A stretch of DNA of 64,000 nucleotides from Serratia fonticola (lineage in GTDB: Bacteria > Pseudomonadota > Gammaproteobacteria > Enterobacterales > Enterobacteriaceae): positions 1,984,001 to 2,048,000 of the forward strand of contig NZ_CP011254.1 in the NCBI RefSeq assembly GCF_001006005.1. Direction: 5' to 3'. A model generated the notes under the pieces. That model made no database searches and was not told the DNA's origin. It saw only the letters and a program-made list of their open reading frames with translations. The stretch's first letter is position 1; each line of letters starts with the position of its first letter. The position numbers and the translations under genes were made by a program. Positions 17,184 through 26,443 of this stretch are shown in pieces.

Positions 17184-17861
17184 ATGAAATTTATTCCCAC
17201 AACACTATTGGTCGCTACGCTGGTCAGCGCCACTGCCGCCCAGGCAGGGGTTGTTGTTGGCGGCACGCGCCTGATTTACGACGGTGCGAAGAAGGAGTCT
17301 TCACTGAGCGTCAACAACCCGGACAAAGTGCCTTATCTCATCCAGACCTGGGTAGAGACCACCGGTGGTGGCGCTGAGAAAGCCCCCTTTATGGTGACAC
17401 CACCGCTGTTCCGTCTGGACGGTGGTCAGGAGAACGTACTGCGCGTGGTCCGTGCGGGCGGCAACCTGCCTGAGGATAAAGAATCGTTGTACTGGATGAA
17501 CATCAAATCCATCCCGTCGGCGCAGAAGGATGCCAATCAAAACACCCTGCAAATCGCGGTGAAGACGCGCATCAAGCTGATTTATCGCCCGCAGGGATTG
17601 AAAGGGGTACCGGAAGAGGTGACCGATAAGCTCACTTGGCAGCGCAGCGGCAATAGCCTGCAAGTCACCAACCCGACACCGTTTTACATGAACTTCCAGG
17701 AAGTGAAGGTGGCAGGTCAAGAAGTGAAAGATGCGACCTATGTAGCCCCTGGTGGTACGGCGAGCTTTACGCTGCCATCTGGTGTGAATGGCGGCAGTGT
17801 GAGCTGGAAGCTCATTAGTGATTACGGCGGGATAGGGCAAGCGCACACCGGAACACTGTAG
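17184..17861 (+). CDS. Periplasmic fimbrial chaperone, cluster I
   Basis: The 225-residue PapD/FimC-type chaperone has signal peptide MKFIPTTLLVATLVSATAAQA. The N-terminal Ig domain has GTRLIYDGAKKESSLSVNN, then PPLFRLDGGQENVLRVVR, YWMNIKSIPS and the family signature QIAVKTRIKLIYRPQGL. It donates a strand to pilins in the periplasm and delivers them to the usher. It lies between major pilin and usher. Confidence 0.93.
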   Translation: MKFIPTTLLVATLVSATAAQAGVVVGGTRLIYDGAKKESSLSVNNPDKVPYLIQTWVETTGGGAEKAPFMVTPPLFRLDGGQENVLRVVRAGGNLPEDKESLYWMNIKSIPSAQKDANQNTLQIAVKTRIKLIYRPQGLKGVPEEVTDKLTWQRSGNSLQVTNPTPFYMNFQEVKVAGQEVKDATYVAPGGTASFTLPSGVNGGSVSWKLISDYGGIGQAHTGTL

Positions 17862-17961
17862 AGATTACTGGCGATAAGACCAAAACATAAAAACAGCATT
17901 ATCAGTGTGAATAGGGATCCAGGGTTGTTGGGTCGCCCTGCAGTTACATGGAGCAATACGG

Positions 17962-20532
17962 ATGAAACAGAGAGTCCAGGCCAGGCAAAGGCCTTCGCCA
18001 CGCGTCAGTCGGTTGGCGTATTTTATTGCAGCACAGCTCACGCTGCTGGGCGGGGTATCTTTCAGCGCACAGGCTCGTGATTATTTTAATCCCGCATTGC
18101 TGGAACTGGATAACCCGCAGCAGGGCAAGACTGACCTGACGGTGTTTGAAGATGGCGCAACTCAGGCCCCGGGGACTTATCGAGTCGACATCTACGTTAA
18201 TAACCAACAGTTCGAAACTCATGATATCGAGTTTCGCATGCAGAAAGGGGAAGACGGGGCCGATAGCCTGCAACCCTGCCTGAGCGTCGCACAGCTCAAC
18301 GCGATGGGCGTCAAAACCGATTTATTCCCTGGGCTGGGAGATGACGAGGCTAAATGTGCCGACCTGAGCGCTATTCCTCAGGCCAGCACCGAATTCCGCT
18401 TCAGCGCACAGCAATTGCTGCTGAGCATTCCGCAGGCGGCGATGGTGCAACAGGCGCGCGGTTACGTACCGGAAAGCCAGTGGGATAACGGTATCCCGGC
18501 CTTGTTGCTGAACTACAGCCTGAGCGGCGCCAATACTTATGCGCGCAATGGGGATAGCAGCAATAGCAACAACCAATTCGCCAACCTGCGTCCAGGCATT
18601 AACGTTGGCCCTTGGCGGTTGCGCAACTACACCACCTGGAACCGTGACAGCCATGGGCAGGATAAGTGGAATACGATTTATACCTATTTGGCCCGTGATA
18701 TTACTTCACTTAAAAGCCAACTGGTACTGGGTGACAGCAGCTCACCCTCGGATGTGTTCGACAGCGTGCCGTTTCGTGGAGCCCAACTGGCTTCTGACGA
18801 CGACATGATCCCGGACAGTCTGAAAGGCTATGCACCGGTAGTACGCGGCATTGCACGAACCAATGCGCAGGTGACGATCCGTCAGAACGGCTACGTGATT
18901 TACCAGAGCTTTGTGGCTCCAGGGGCATTTGAAATCAACGATATGTACCCGACTGGGGGCAGCGGCGATTTACTGGTCACCATTAAAGAAGCTGACGGTA
19001 GTGAACAGCAACTGGTGGTGCCGTTTGCTTCATTGCCGGTATTACAACGCGAAGGTCGTTTGAAATACGCCGTCACCGGTGGGCAATACCGTTCTTATGA
19101 CAGCAGTGTCGACGCTACCACGTTCGGCCAGGGCAGCGCGATTTATGGCTTGCCTCACGGCTTTACGGCCTACGGTGGTAGCCAGTTTGCCAACCCATAC
19201 CGGTCTCTGGCGTTGGGGGTAGGTAAGAACCTCGGTGATTTTGGCGCGTTTTCCGCGGATGTGACCCAGGCGTGGTCCACCATGCAGGATCGGACAGAAC
19301 AGGATGGCCAATCGTGGCGTCTGCGCTACAGCAAGAACATTGTGCAGACCGGGACCAACTTTGCCATCGCCGGTTATCGCTACTCGACCGATGGTTACTA
19401 CAGCCTGCAGGAAGTGCTGGACACTTACCGTGACCAGAACAGTCAGACGCTGGTAGAACGCAGGCGTAACCGCTCTGAAGTGACTATGAGCCAGAACTTA
19501 TGGGAAGGCGCAGGTTCGCTGTCGCTGAGTTGGGTCAGTGAGGATTACTGGAATAGCGACCGTACCCTGCGTTCGATTGGGGCGGGTTACAACAATAGCT
19601 GGAATGGTATCAGCTACGGGCTGAATTACAGCTACAACGAAAACTCGACGGTCAACGGTGGTGCCAGCGGGCGGGTATACGACCGGGATCAGGTGTTGGC
19701 CTTCAACGTCAGCGTGCCGTTGAGCCGTTGGTTGGGTAACACCTATGCCAGCTACAACCTGAATACCAGCCAGAAAGGCGGTACGACCAATACCGTAGGG
19801 GTCAATGGCTCAGCGTTGGCGGGCAACAACCTGAACTGGAGTGCGCAGCAAGGCTATGGTAGCCAGGGTGTGGGCAACAGCGGCAACCTGAACGCCAATT
19901 ATCGCGGTACCTATGCGGAAGTCTCTAGTGGTTATGCCTACGATAGCAACAGCCAGCGCCTGAACTATGGGCTGCAAGGCGGGATTATCGCTCATGGTGA
20001 TGGAGTGACTTTCGGCCAGTCAATGGGAGAGACCATTGCATTGGTGCAAGCGCCAGGGGCCAATGGGGTAGGTGTTAGCGGCCAGACGGGGGTGAAGACC
20101 GACTGGCGGGGATATGCCATCGTGCCGTATGCCGCACCATACCGCAAAAGCCAGATACAGCTGAATACCGAGACCTTGCCGGACAATGTCGATCTGGCAT
20201 TGACCCACCAGACCGTTATCCCGACACGTGGTGCGGTGGTCAAGGCAAGTTACCAGACCAATGTGGGTCAACGTGTATTGATGACCCTGTTACGCCAGGG
20301 CGGTGCTCCAGTACCATTCGGTGCCACGGTGAGCGATCCGGCTCAGCAGACAGCACAAGGCTTTATCGTCGGCGACGGCGGTCAGGTTTATCTGACCGGG
20401 ATGGCGGAAAGCGGAACGCTCCAGGTGAAATGGGGCACGGGTGTTGACCAACAGTGTCAGGTGAGTTACTCCCTGACGAAACAGACAACAATTAACACTG
20501 GCATTCAGACTTTGAATGGGCAGTGCCTCTAG
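17962..20532 (+). CDS. Outer-membrane fimbrial usher, cluster I
   Basis: The 856-residue FimD-type usher has a signal region ending near FSAQARDYFNPALLELDN (start of the mature N-terminal domain). It shows IPALLLNYSLSGANTYAR, LGDSSSPSDVFDSVPFRGAQLASDDDMIPDSLKGYAPVVRG and the plug-region VTIRQNGYVIYQ. After the beta-barrel, the C-terminal domains include TRGAVVKASYQTNVGQRVLMTLLRQGGAPVPFGA and GQVYLTGM. It secretes and assembles subunits at the outer membrane. Its stop precedes the adhesin ATG by 11 bases. Confidence 0.94.
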   Translation: MKQRVQARQRPSPRVSRLAYFIAAQLTLLGGVSFSAQARDYFNPALLELDNPQQGKTDLTVFEDGATQAPGTYRVDIYVNNQQFETHDIEFRMQKGEDGADSLQPCLSVAQLNAMGVKTDLFPGLGDDEAKCADLSAIPQASTEFRFSAQQLLLSIPQAAMVQQARGYVPESQWDNGIPALLLNYSLSGANTYARNGDSSNSNNQFANLRPGINVGPWRLRNYTTWNRDSHGQDKWNTIYTYLARDITSLKSQLVLGDSSSPSDVFDSVPFRGAQLASDDDMIPDSLKGYAPVVRGIARTNAQVTIRQNGYVIYQSFVAPGAFEINDMYPTGGSGDLLVTIKEADGSEQQLVVPFASLPVLQREGRLKYAVTGGQYRSYDSSVDATTFGQGSAIYGLPHGFTAYGGSQFANPYRSLALGVGKNLGDFGAFSADVTQAWSTMQDRTEQDGQSWRLRYSKNIVQTGTNFAIAGYRYSTDGYYSLQEVLDTYRDQNSQTLVERRRNRSEVTMSQNLWEGAGSLSLSWVSEDYWNSDRTLRSIGAGYNNSWNGISYGLNYSYNENSTVNGGASGRVYDRDQVLAFNVSVPLSRWLGNTYASYNLNTSQKGGTTNTVGVNGSALAGNNLNWSAQQGYGSQGVGNSGNLNANYRGTYAEVSSGYAYDSNSQRLNYGLQGGIIAHGDGVTFGQSMGETIALVQAPGANGVGVSGQTGVKTDWRGYAIVPYAAPYRKSQIQLNTETLPDNVDLALTHQTVIPTRGAVVKASYQTNVGQRVLMTLLRQGGAPVPFGATVSDPAQQTAQGFIVGDGGQVYLTGMAESGTLQVKWGTGVDQQCQVSYSLTKQTTINTGIQTLNGQCL

Positions 20533-20543
20533 GAAAGCCAATA

Positions 20544-21482
20544 ATGAAAGTGTTTGCTGGAATGATTATGCTGTTATTTTTACAGGCGATCCCGTTATCT
20601 GTTTGGGCTGCCTGTACTAGCTATGAGTCTTCCCAGGTTAATTTATCCTTTAGTTTTAGTGATGTTATTGTGCAAAGAGATGCACCAATAGGTAGTAAAA
20701 TTGCTACTAGCATAATTAAAGTTCCCCACCATGCTTTATGTACCAATGGCCTTGGCCATATGAATTTCGCAATGGTTTACAATGGTGCTAATGCCACCAG
20801 TACGCCTGGCGTGTATCGTACCAATGTTCCTGGCGTAGGAATATCATTGGTAAATTATAATAACGATGGTGCTTTTTTTTTCAGCTCGCCAGCGTCTTTT
20901 AGGAGTGTTGATTATGCTGGTATTTTTGGTATAGGTGATAATACGCTCCACCTGGTTAAAACGGGAGATATAACACCAGGGGTCTTGGCGCCAGGGGTCG
21001 TTGGAAATATTTATGGTGATGATAAAGTCATAACAGTACAAAGCTCTATTTCGGCAGTTACTATTGTCAGTGCGGCGTGCTCAATTAGCACACCTAAAGT
21101 TAACGTACCTTTAGAAGATGTCTTGGCCGGCAGCTTAACCTCAATGGGTAGCACGGCCAAACCAAAAGCATTTAATGTCGGTTTGGATTGTAACGCAGGC
21201 GCCCGGGTTAATGCCATGCTGACTGGCGTCCAAAACACCGACAATAGTGCCGATGGGGTATTACAACTTACCAATGCGGGCTCTGAGGGGGTGGCAACGG
21301 GTGTCGGCATTCAAATTCTTTATAACAATGCACCAATGGCATTGAATAATAATATTGTCTTGAAAACCTCCGTAGGTGGGCAGGAAATGCTCCCATTTAC
21401 TGCACAGTATTATCAGACTAAGAACTCGGTGACCTCGGGGTCAGCTAATGCTACTGCAACGCTGAACTTAACTTATCAGTAA
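20544..21482 (+). CDS. Fimbrial tip adhesin, two-domain, cluster I
   Basis: 312 residues from ATG 20544 (AGGAAAG just upstream). After the signal peptide MKVFAGMIMLLFLQAIPLSVWA comes an N-terminal domain of about 160 residues starting ACTSYESSQVNLSFSFSDVIV with few cysteines. It is presumably the receptor-binding lectin. The C-terminal pilin domain starts near IVSAACSISTPKVNVPLEDV and ends ANATATLNLTYQ. The N-terminal half is more AT-rich than usher and chaperone, as is common for diversifying adhesins. The ligand is not predictable. Confidence 0.8.
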   Translation: MKVFAGMIMLLFLQAIPLSVWAACTSYESSQVNLSFSFSDVIVQRDAPIGSKIATSIIKVPHHALCTNGLGHMNFAMVYNGANATSTPGVYRTNVPGVGISLVNYNNDGAFFFSSPASFRSVDYAGIFGIGDNTLHLVKTGDITPGVLAPGVVGNIYGDDKVITVQSSISAVTIVSAACSISTPKVNVPLEDVLAGSLTSMGSTAKPKAFNVGLDCNAGARVNAMLTGVQNTDNSADGVLQLTNAGSEGVATGVGIQILYNNAPMALNNNIVLKTSVGGQEMLPFTAQYYQTKNSVTSGSANATATLNLTYQ

Positions 21483-21571
21483 GCAATGTACCTATTTTTT
21501 ATCAAAAGTAATTGCGCCCTCTGGAAAGAGATAGCGTGGTATTTATGCCGAAAGTAATAAAAGGAAATATC

Positions 21572-22096
21572 ATGAATAAGCATATTAAACGTGCCGTAAT
21601 GGCTTTGGTGATTATAGCTGCCGGTTACAACGTTGCCACAGCTGGCCCGGTCGACATTGTGATCGTCGGTAGAGTTGTCGCTTCACCCTGTATCATCAAT
21701 AATAATAACGGCGATCTTTCAGTCAATTTGGGGGAGGCGATCCAGGCTGCGACACTGCAAACCGCAGGGGCAGGAACCACGCCAAAGACGTTCAACCTGT
21801 CGTTGACTGGCTGTCCTGCGGGAACCAAAAATGTCAAAGTGACGTTTACCGGTACCGCCGCTGCGGCTCCCCAAGCCAACATGTACCTGAATTCCGGGAT
21901 AGCGACACCTCTGGCGATCGAACTTTCTCAGCAAGAGACTGGCACCATTCTGGGTAATGGCAGTTCTCTGACTCAGGTGGTTCAGGCAGACAGAACTGTG
22001 ACCTATGCGTTGAGTGTCCGTGCCGTTACCGCAACCGGTAACGTGACCCCGGGTCTCATTTACGCTGGGATACAGGCTGACTTTACCTATAACTAA
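21572..22096 (+). CDS. Minor fimbrial subunit, cluster I
   Basis: 174 residues from ATG 21572, preceded by AAGGAA. Signal MNKHIKRAVMALVIIAAGYNVATA, then pilin domain GPVDIVIVGRVVASPCIINNNNGDLSVNLGE, second Cys in LSLTGCPAGTKNVKVTFTG, and C-terminal strand AGIQADFTYN. It is placed after the adhesin and may serve as adaptor or terminator subunit. Confidence 0.85.
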   Translation: MNKHIKRAVMALVIIAAGYNVATAGPVDIVIVGRVVASPCIINNNNGDLSVNLGEAIQAATLQTAGAGTTPKTFNLSLTGCPAGTKNVKVTFTGTAAAAPQANMYLNSGIATPLAIELSQQETGTILGNGSSLTQVVQADRTVTYALSVRAVTATGNVTPGLIYAGIQADFTYN

Positions 22097-22124
22097 AGCC
22101 ATCGTTTTTAAAACAGAGGTCTGC

Positions 22125-22637
22125 GTGAACAAACTGATGAAACGTATAGTGTTGGCAGTGCTGGCAGGGATGATGACTACTGCCGTTCAGGCTGCCAATC
22201 TCAATATCAATGGTATCGTGGTAGCCAGCCCCTGCATCGTCGATACTGGCTCGGTGAGCCAAGAGGTAGATTTTCGCCAATTGCGCAACATCGATCTCAA
22301 AACGGCGGGTAGCAGCAGCGACTGGCAGCCTTTTAAGGTCAAGCTGAATAGTTGCCCGCAATCAACCAGCAAGGTGACGGTAACCTTATCGGGAAACCCG
22401 GTCAGCGGAGATGTAACGTTGTTTGCCAATGCGGGCACCGCGAAGAATGTGGCCGTGCAGATTGCGGAGGATGCCAACCGCAGCAATCTGTTGCCCAACG
22501 GTGGCGGCATGACGGTGAACGTCGACGCGCAGCGTAACGCGACCTATGCACTGGTTGGGCGGATGAATAGCCCTATGGGGAATGCAGGGCCAGGCACGAT
22601 CAACAGCATAGTACAGATGAACTTTACCTATCAGTAA
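22125..22637 (+). CDS. Minor fimbrial subunit, cluster I
   Basis: The 170-residue protein starts at GTG 22125; AGAGG lies 5 bases before. ATG 22137 is an alternative. Signal MNKLMKRIVLAVLAGMMTTAVQA, then ANLNINGIVVASPCIVDTGSVSQEVDF, second Cys in KLNSCPQSTSKVTVTLSG, ending NSIVQMNFTYQ. It is closely related in plan to the preceding subunit, suggesting local duplication. Confidence 0.85.
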   Translation: MNKLMKRIVLAVLAGMMTTAVQAANLNINGIVVASPCIVDTGSVSQEVDFRQLRNIDLKTAGSSSDWQPFKVKLNSCPQSTSKVTVTLSGNPVSGDVTLFANAGTAKNVAVQIAEDANRSNLLPNGGGMTVNVDAQRNATYALVGRMNSPMGNAGPGTINSIVQMNFTYQ

Positions 22638-22768
22638 TATTTCCCCTGTAAGAAGAAAGTAGCAGGTTATTTAGCAAAATAAACAACGGCTATTCTCTTT
22701 AAAGAATAAATATGAACTTTTTATATTAGCGTAGCCCATCTTAAGTCATTACCAATGGAAGACATATT

Positions 22769-23470
22769 ATGACGCTCTCAACAGAGGGAATAGAGCCGAT
22801 TTCAAATGCCGTACCCAAGGTGTGGCATATTGAAACGGTATTAATCATGGAAACCTGCCCGATGGTGCTGGCAGGGATCCGTCATTTGCTTGCTCAGCCC
22901 TATTTTCAGATTAAGCATTGGCTGGAAGTTTCTATGGTGGTTGATATTCCGCACATAATTAAGCGGCATGAGGCCGATCTGGTGATCATGGAGTTAAGCG
23001 GTGAAGGTGAGTCAATACTGGATGGTTTGAAAATCATTAATCAGTATTTGGCCAACTGGCCATCGGCCTCCCTGATCGTCTGCACCGCATTAACGGATGA
23101 TCGGCTGTTAAAACAGCTGGTAGCGATGGGGGTTCATGGCATTTATCTCAAGCAGGATCCGTTATCGACCTTGATCCAGTGTGTACGCAAGGTCATGGAT
23201 GATAAATACAGCTACAGCCCTCAGGCCGCGGTACTGGTCGATCGTGGTTTCAGTCGCTCACCGCCGCCTATGCTGACCTATCGCGAAATAGAGGTATTGA
23301 GGTGTTTGTTTACCGGCAAAAGTGTCACGACGACGGCGTTGGTGCTAGATCGTGACATCCGCACCGTCAGCTCCCATAAACGTAATGCCATGAGCAAATT
23401 AGGATTTGATAACGACAGCGAGCTGTATAGCTGGGGGATCGGGTTGTCCCAGAAAGGATTGTCGGCATAA
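22769..23470 (+). CDS. LuxR-family regulator with pseudo-receiver (Glu at phospho-site)
   Basis: 233 residues. Residues about 22-140 look like a degenerate receiver (VLIMETCPMVLAGIRHLL, LVIMELSGEGESILDGLKII, ASLIVCTALTD, GVHGIYLKQDPLSTL). The usual phospho-acceptor Asp is replaced by Glu75. The C-terminal LuxR HTH (about 165-225) reads PPMLTYREIEVLRCLFTGKSVTTTALVLDRDIRTVSSHKRNAMSKLG. It probably controls the fimbrial genes upstream without a sensor kinase. It is 131 bp after the last pilin gene and followed by a similar gene. Confidence 0.85.
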   Translation: MTLSTEGIEPISNAVPKVWHIETVLIMETCPMVLAGIRHLLAQPYFQIKHWLEVSMVVDIPHIIKRHEADLVIMELSGEGESILDGLKIINQYLANWPSASLIVCTALTDDRLLKQLVAMGVHGIYLKQDPLSTLIQCVRKVMDDKYSYSPQAAVLVDRGFSRSPPPMLTYREIEVLRCLFTGKSVTTTALVLDRDIRTVSSHKRNAMSKLGFDNDSELYSWGIGLSQKGLSA

Positions 23471-23485
23471 TGAGAGGCACTTAAC

Positions 23486-24160
23486 TTGAAAGATCAAACA
23501 GCAACGATAAACCTGGCTATTGTCGCCAGCAGCCCACTGATCCGTTTGGGGATCGCACAGTTTATTCAGGATTTGCAGCTCGGTTATCGTAGCGATCTGA
23601 TCGCCTCGTCCTTTTTCTCCCTGTATGAGAAAGCGGGCAGGGCTGCTATCAAGATGTTGGTGGCGGAACTCAGCGGCTCGCCAGACGAAATGGCCCAAAC
23701 GATCCGGCATCTTCAGATATTGGTGGAGCAGTCGCCAAGGCTAAAAATCGTGGTCTACAGCGCATGCCGTGACCTTGCCATTTTGGCTCCCTTACAGTCG
23801 CAAAAACAGTTCAGCCTGGTAGCGCAGTATGAGACTTCGACACAAATACGCCAGGATATAGTGATGGCGTTGGCCGGTGGCAGAGTGTGCAGCCCCAGTA
23901 TCAGGCACTATTTTGAGCGGATAAACCTGCCCGAGCCGTCGGGGGCTAAAGCCTTGACCAATACCGAGCGCAAGGTGTTGTCCCACCTGTTCGCCGGGTT
24001 AAGCATGGCCGATATTGCGGCGTTGTATCACCGCAGTATCAAAACCATCAGCGCGCATAAATGCAACAGCATGCGTAAGCTAGGGGTAGATAATGACGCC
24101 GATCTTTTTTTGCGTTTACGTCGTGATGTTGCGCTGGCGGATAATGCCTTCACGGATTGA
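23486..24160 (+). CDS. LuxR-family regulator with pseudo-receiver, paralogue of the preceding gene
   Basis: 224 residues from TTG 23486; a GAGAGG lies about 8 bases upstream and no nearer ATG fits the fold. Residues 1-130 form a receiver-like domain (INLAIVASSPLIRLGIAQFI, MLVAELSGSPDEMAQTIRHL) with Glu61 where Asp is expected. The HTH at about 155-215 reads AKALTNTERKVLSHLFAGLSMADIAALYHRSIKTISAHKCNSMRKLG. It is 15 bases after its paralogue, so the two are probably co-transcribed and may form heterodimers, as RcsB partners do; that is inference. Confidence 0.82.
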   Translation: MKDQTATINLAIVASSPLIRLGIAQFIQDLQLGYRSDLIASSFFSLYEKAGRAAIKMLVAELSGSPDEMAQTIRHLQILVEQSPRLKIVVYSACRDLAILAPLQSQKQFSLVAQYETSTQIRQDIVMALAGGRVCSPSIRHYFERINLPEPSGAKALTNTERKVLSHLFAGLSMADIAALYHRSIKTISAHKCNSMRKLGVDNDADLFLRLRRDVALADNAFTD

Positions 24161-24338
24161 ATTTCAGTAACGTGCTGGGTGCCGAGTGGGTATACCGCTT
24201 AAAAAACCGATCACGCCCGCAATATCCCTCCTGTTTGTATGACTTCTCCGTTTCTAGCGAGTAAAATGCCTGCGCCCTACTCAGGGCAAGTTGTTTACAA
24301 TCTGGATATGGCATAGCCATAAAAAGGAGTCTTCCCAA

Positions 24339-25373
24339 ATGACAGGTCTGTTTCTGGGGTTCCTTCTTGGATTTATCATGCAACGCGGGCGCTTTTGTAT
24401 GGCCGGCGGTCTGAGAGACCTCTATCTGTTCCGCGATGGGCGCATGACCCTCGCTATCCTCATTATCATCACCCTGCAAAGCATCGGTTTGTTCGCCTTC
24501 GTTGCCCTCGGCTGGGCCAAGCTCCCCGGTGGGGATTTCCGCTGGCTGGCGACGCTGGTCGGTGGCGTTACCTTCGGTATCGGCATGGGGCTGGCAGGTT
24601 CCTGCTCCACCGGTGCTTACTACCGAGCCGCCGAGGGGCTGGCTGGAAGTATGATTGCTGTTGTCGGTTTTGTTGTTGCCAGTTGGTATATTCGCCAGCC
24701 GGGCGGCAAACAGCTGTTTGCTCCCATCAGCGCCCCTGCCTTACCGGATGCTTCGCTGATGCAGACATTCGGCATGTCTCCCTGGCCTGCTGTAGCGCTG
24801 TTAACCGTGCTGACGGTCGTGCTGGTCTGGCGCTACCTGAAACGTAAATCCTTTCCCGTTCCGCAACCCAAACCGCGCAAACAGGGCATTGCCCACTGGC
24901 TGTTCGAAGCACGCTGGCACCCCTTCGTCAGCGCGGTGTTGATCGGCGTGATCGCGCTGCTGGCATGGCCTTCCAGCTTGGAATCGGGTCGGGTTGGCGG
25001 TTTAGGCATCAGCGGCCCCAGTGCGCAGCTGTTCTCGTTAATCACCGAGGGTAAAACCGGCTTCTTCGGCTGGGCGGGCTACTTGCTGATCGGGATTTTT
25101 GCCGGTGCGCTGGTGGCTGCCTGGGGTAGCCAGGAGTTGCGGCTGCGTTCGCCCGGCCTCCCGACCATGGTCAAAAGTCTGTTTGGGGGAGGGCTGATGG
25201 GGATCGGCAGCGGGCTGGCTGGCGGCTGTATGCTGGGCAATACCATCGTCAACACCGCCTGGTTCTCCTGGCAAGGCTGGCTGTTTATTCCGTGCATCCT
25301 GTTGGGCAGCTGGCTGGTCAGCTATTTCACCATTATTCTTCCGAATCAATCGATTAAAACAAAAGAGGCTTGA
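24339..25373 (+). CDS. tsuA: TsuA/YeeE-type thiosulfate transporter
   Basis: 344 residues from ATG 24339 with AAGGAG upstream. The polytopic YeeE/YedE protein keeps the three functional cysteine motifs of TsuA: MQRGRFCMAGG (Cys20), LAGSCSTGAYYRA (Cys89) and LAGGCMLGN (Cys297). The internal-repeat motif RWHPFVSAVLIGVIALLAWP is also present. TsuA passes thiosulfate across the inner membrane by hydrogen-bond relay among these cysteines. The next gene is a TusA-like protein, the same pairing as yeeE-yeeD of E. coli. Confidence 0.88.
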   Translation: MTGLFLGFLLGFIMQRGRFCMAGGLRDLYLFRDGRMTLAILIIITLQSIGLFAFVALGWAKLPGGDFRWLATLVGGVTFGIGMGLAGSCSTGAYYRAAEGLAGSMIAVVGFVVASWYIRQPGGKQLFAPISAPALPDASLMQTFGMSPWPAVALLTVLTVVLVWRYLKRKSFPVPQPKPRKQGIAHWLFEARWHPFVSAVLIGVIALLAWPSSLESGRVGGLGISGPSAQLFSLITEGKTGFFGWAGYLLIGIFAGALVAAWGSQELRLRSPGLPTMVKSLFGGGLMGIGSGLAGGCMLGNTIVNTAWFSWQGWLFIPCILLGSWLVSYFTIILPNQSIKTKEA

Positions 25374-25378
25374 GGACT

Positions 25379-25606
25379 ATGAAAACGATCACTCTGGATA
25401 CCACCGGTAAACTTTGCCCGTTCCCGCTGATGGAAGCCAAAAAGCACATTGAGCAATTGGGTTCTGGCGACCTGCTGGTGATTGAATATGACTGCGCCCA
25501 GGCCACGGAAAACCTGCCGCGCTGGGCGGTTGAAGCAGGGCACAGCGTGACGGATTTCCAGCAGACCGGTGATGCCCGCTGGCAGATCAGCATTCAGAAG
25601 GGGTAA
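25379..25606 (+). CDS. tsuB: TsuB/YeeD, TusA-like sulfur-transfer protein
   Basis: 75 residues from ATG 25379, five bases after the tsuA stop. The TusA/SirA fold has the CPxP motif GKLCPFPLMEAKKHIEQL (Cys13), then ATENLPRWAVEAGHSVTDFQQ as in YeeD. It works with the adjacent transporter in using thiosulfate as sulfur source. Confidence 0.88.
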   Translation: MKTITLDTTGKLCPFPLMEAKKHIEQLGSGDLLVIEYDCAQATENLPRWAVEAGHSVTDFQQTGDARWQISIQKG

Positions 25607-25625
25607 GCCTCCGATGTAATAAGCG

Positions 25626-25644
25626 CCCGGGGTTGATTCCCGGG
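25626..25644. terminator. Hairpin between convergent tsuB and LuxR-type gene
   Basis: CCCGGG (25626-25631) and CCCGGG (25639-25644) form a 6-bp stem with a 7-base loop in a short convergent gap. No strong U-run follows on either side. Confidence 0.4.
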
Positions 25645-25649
25645 TTACT

Positions 25650-26339
25650 TCACACCCCGCTAGATTTATAAGATACGCTCAGGGTATGCCGGGTATTCAT
25701 GTTCAACCACTGGCCGACCAGGTTGCAATCATGCTCGTTAAGTAGCAGAGGCTGTAATGAGTTGACCCCAAGCTTCACCAATGCGGAGCGCTTATGATGG
25801 CTGACCGTTTTGTAGTTCAGCCCTAGCCGTAATGCGATGCGGGTTATCGATTTTCCTTTCAACAAGAAACGCAGCACACTTAACTCGCGCTGTGAAAGTC
25901 GAGGCATCTTTAGACCTGGCGTAGGCCTATCCTGAGGTTGGTCGCTAAATATCAACGATAGGCGGTCTGTTATGGTACTCAGCGACTCCTTGGGCTCCAG
26001 CACTACCTGAATATGCTGCAATTCGTGCATATGATTGACTAGCAGTATCGAATTCTTGGTGTCCATAATGAAAATTATCTGGCAATCAGGATTATTGAGG
26101 CGTAGCTGCCTTACAACCCAGTTTAGCAACTCTCTCTGCAGATGATTACCACTCAGTAGATTGATGACTGCAATATCTACCCGATGTCGTTTACGCAAAT
26201 GTCGATAATAATCGTCAAGATGGCTAAGGTGATTAAAAACACGCGAAAGATTATTGGGTAGGTGTTTTGCCAGTATTTTTTCCATCCCTAAGCGCGTAAA
26301 ATAACAAGGGTGTTGAATAATAATGTTTTTGCGGCCCAT
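25650..26339 (-). CDS. LuxR-family regulator with degenerate receiver
   Basis: 229 residues. The N-terminal 130 residues resemble a receiver in outline (NIIIQHPCYFTRLGMEKIL, VDIAVINLLSGNHLQRELL, CQIIFIMDTKNS). The phospho-acceptor position seems to be Asn60. The C-terminal HTH reads MPRLSQRELSVLRFLLKGKSITRIALRLGLNYKTVSHHKRSALVKLG. It is the third member of the family seen beside cluster I, here between tsuAB and the oligosaccharyltransferase, near the end of cluster II. A role in fimbrial control is inferred from location only. Confidence 0.8.
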   Translation of the reverse strand: MGRKNIIIQHPCYFTRLGMEKILAKHLPNNLSRVFNHLSHLDDYYRHLRKRHRVDIAVINLLSGNHLQRELLNWVVRQLRLNNPDCQIIFIMDTKNSILLVNHMHELQHIQVVLEPKESLSTITDRLSLIFSDQPQDRPTPGLKMPRLSQRELSVLRFLLKGKSITRIALRLGLNYKTVSHHKRSALVKLGVNSLQPLLLNEHDCNLVGQWLNMNTRHTLSVSYKSSGV

Positions 26340-26443
26340 TATTGATTCCTCTTTTGGTGTTAAAAATGGAATGCAAAATAAACGATAATATTATTGGCTA
26401 CGAAGATAGGCATGGCAGAATTCTTACCAAATTAACTCGTTGT

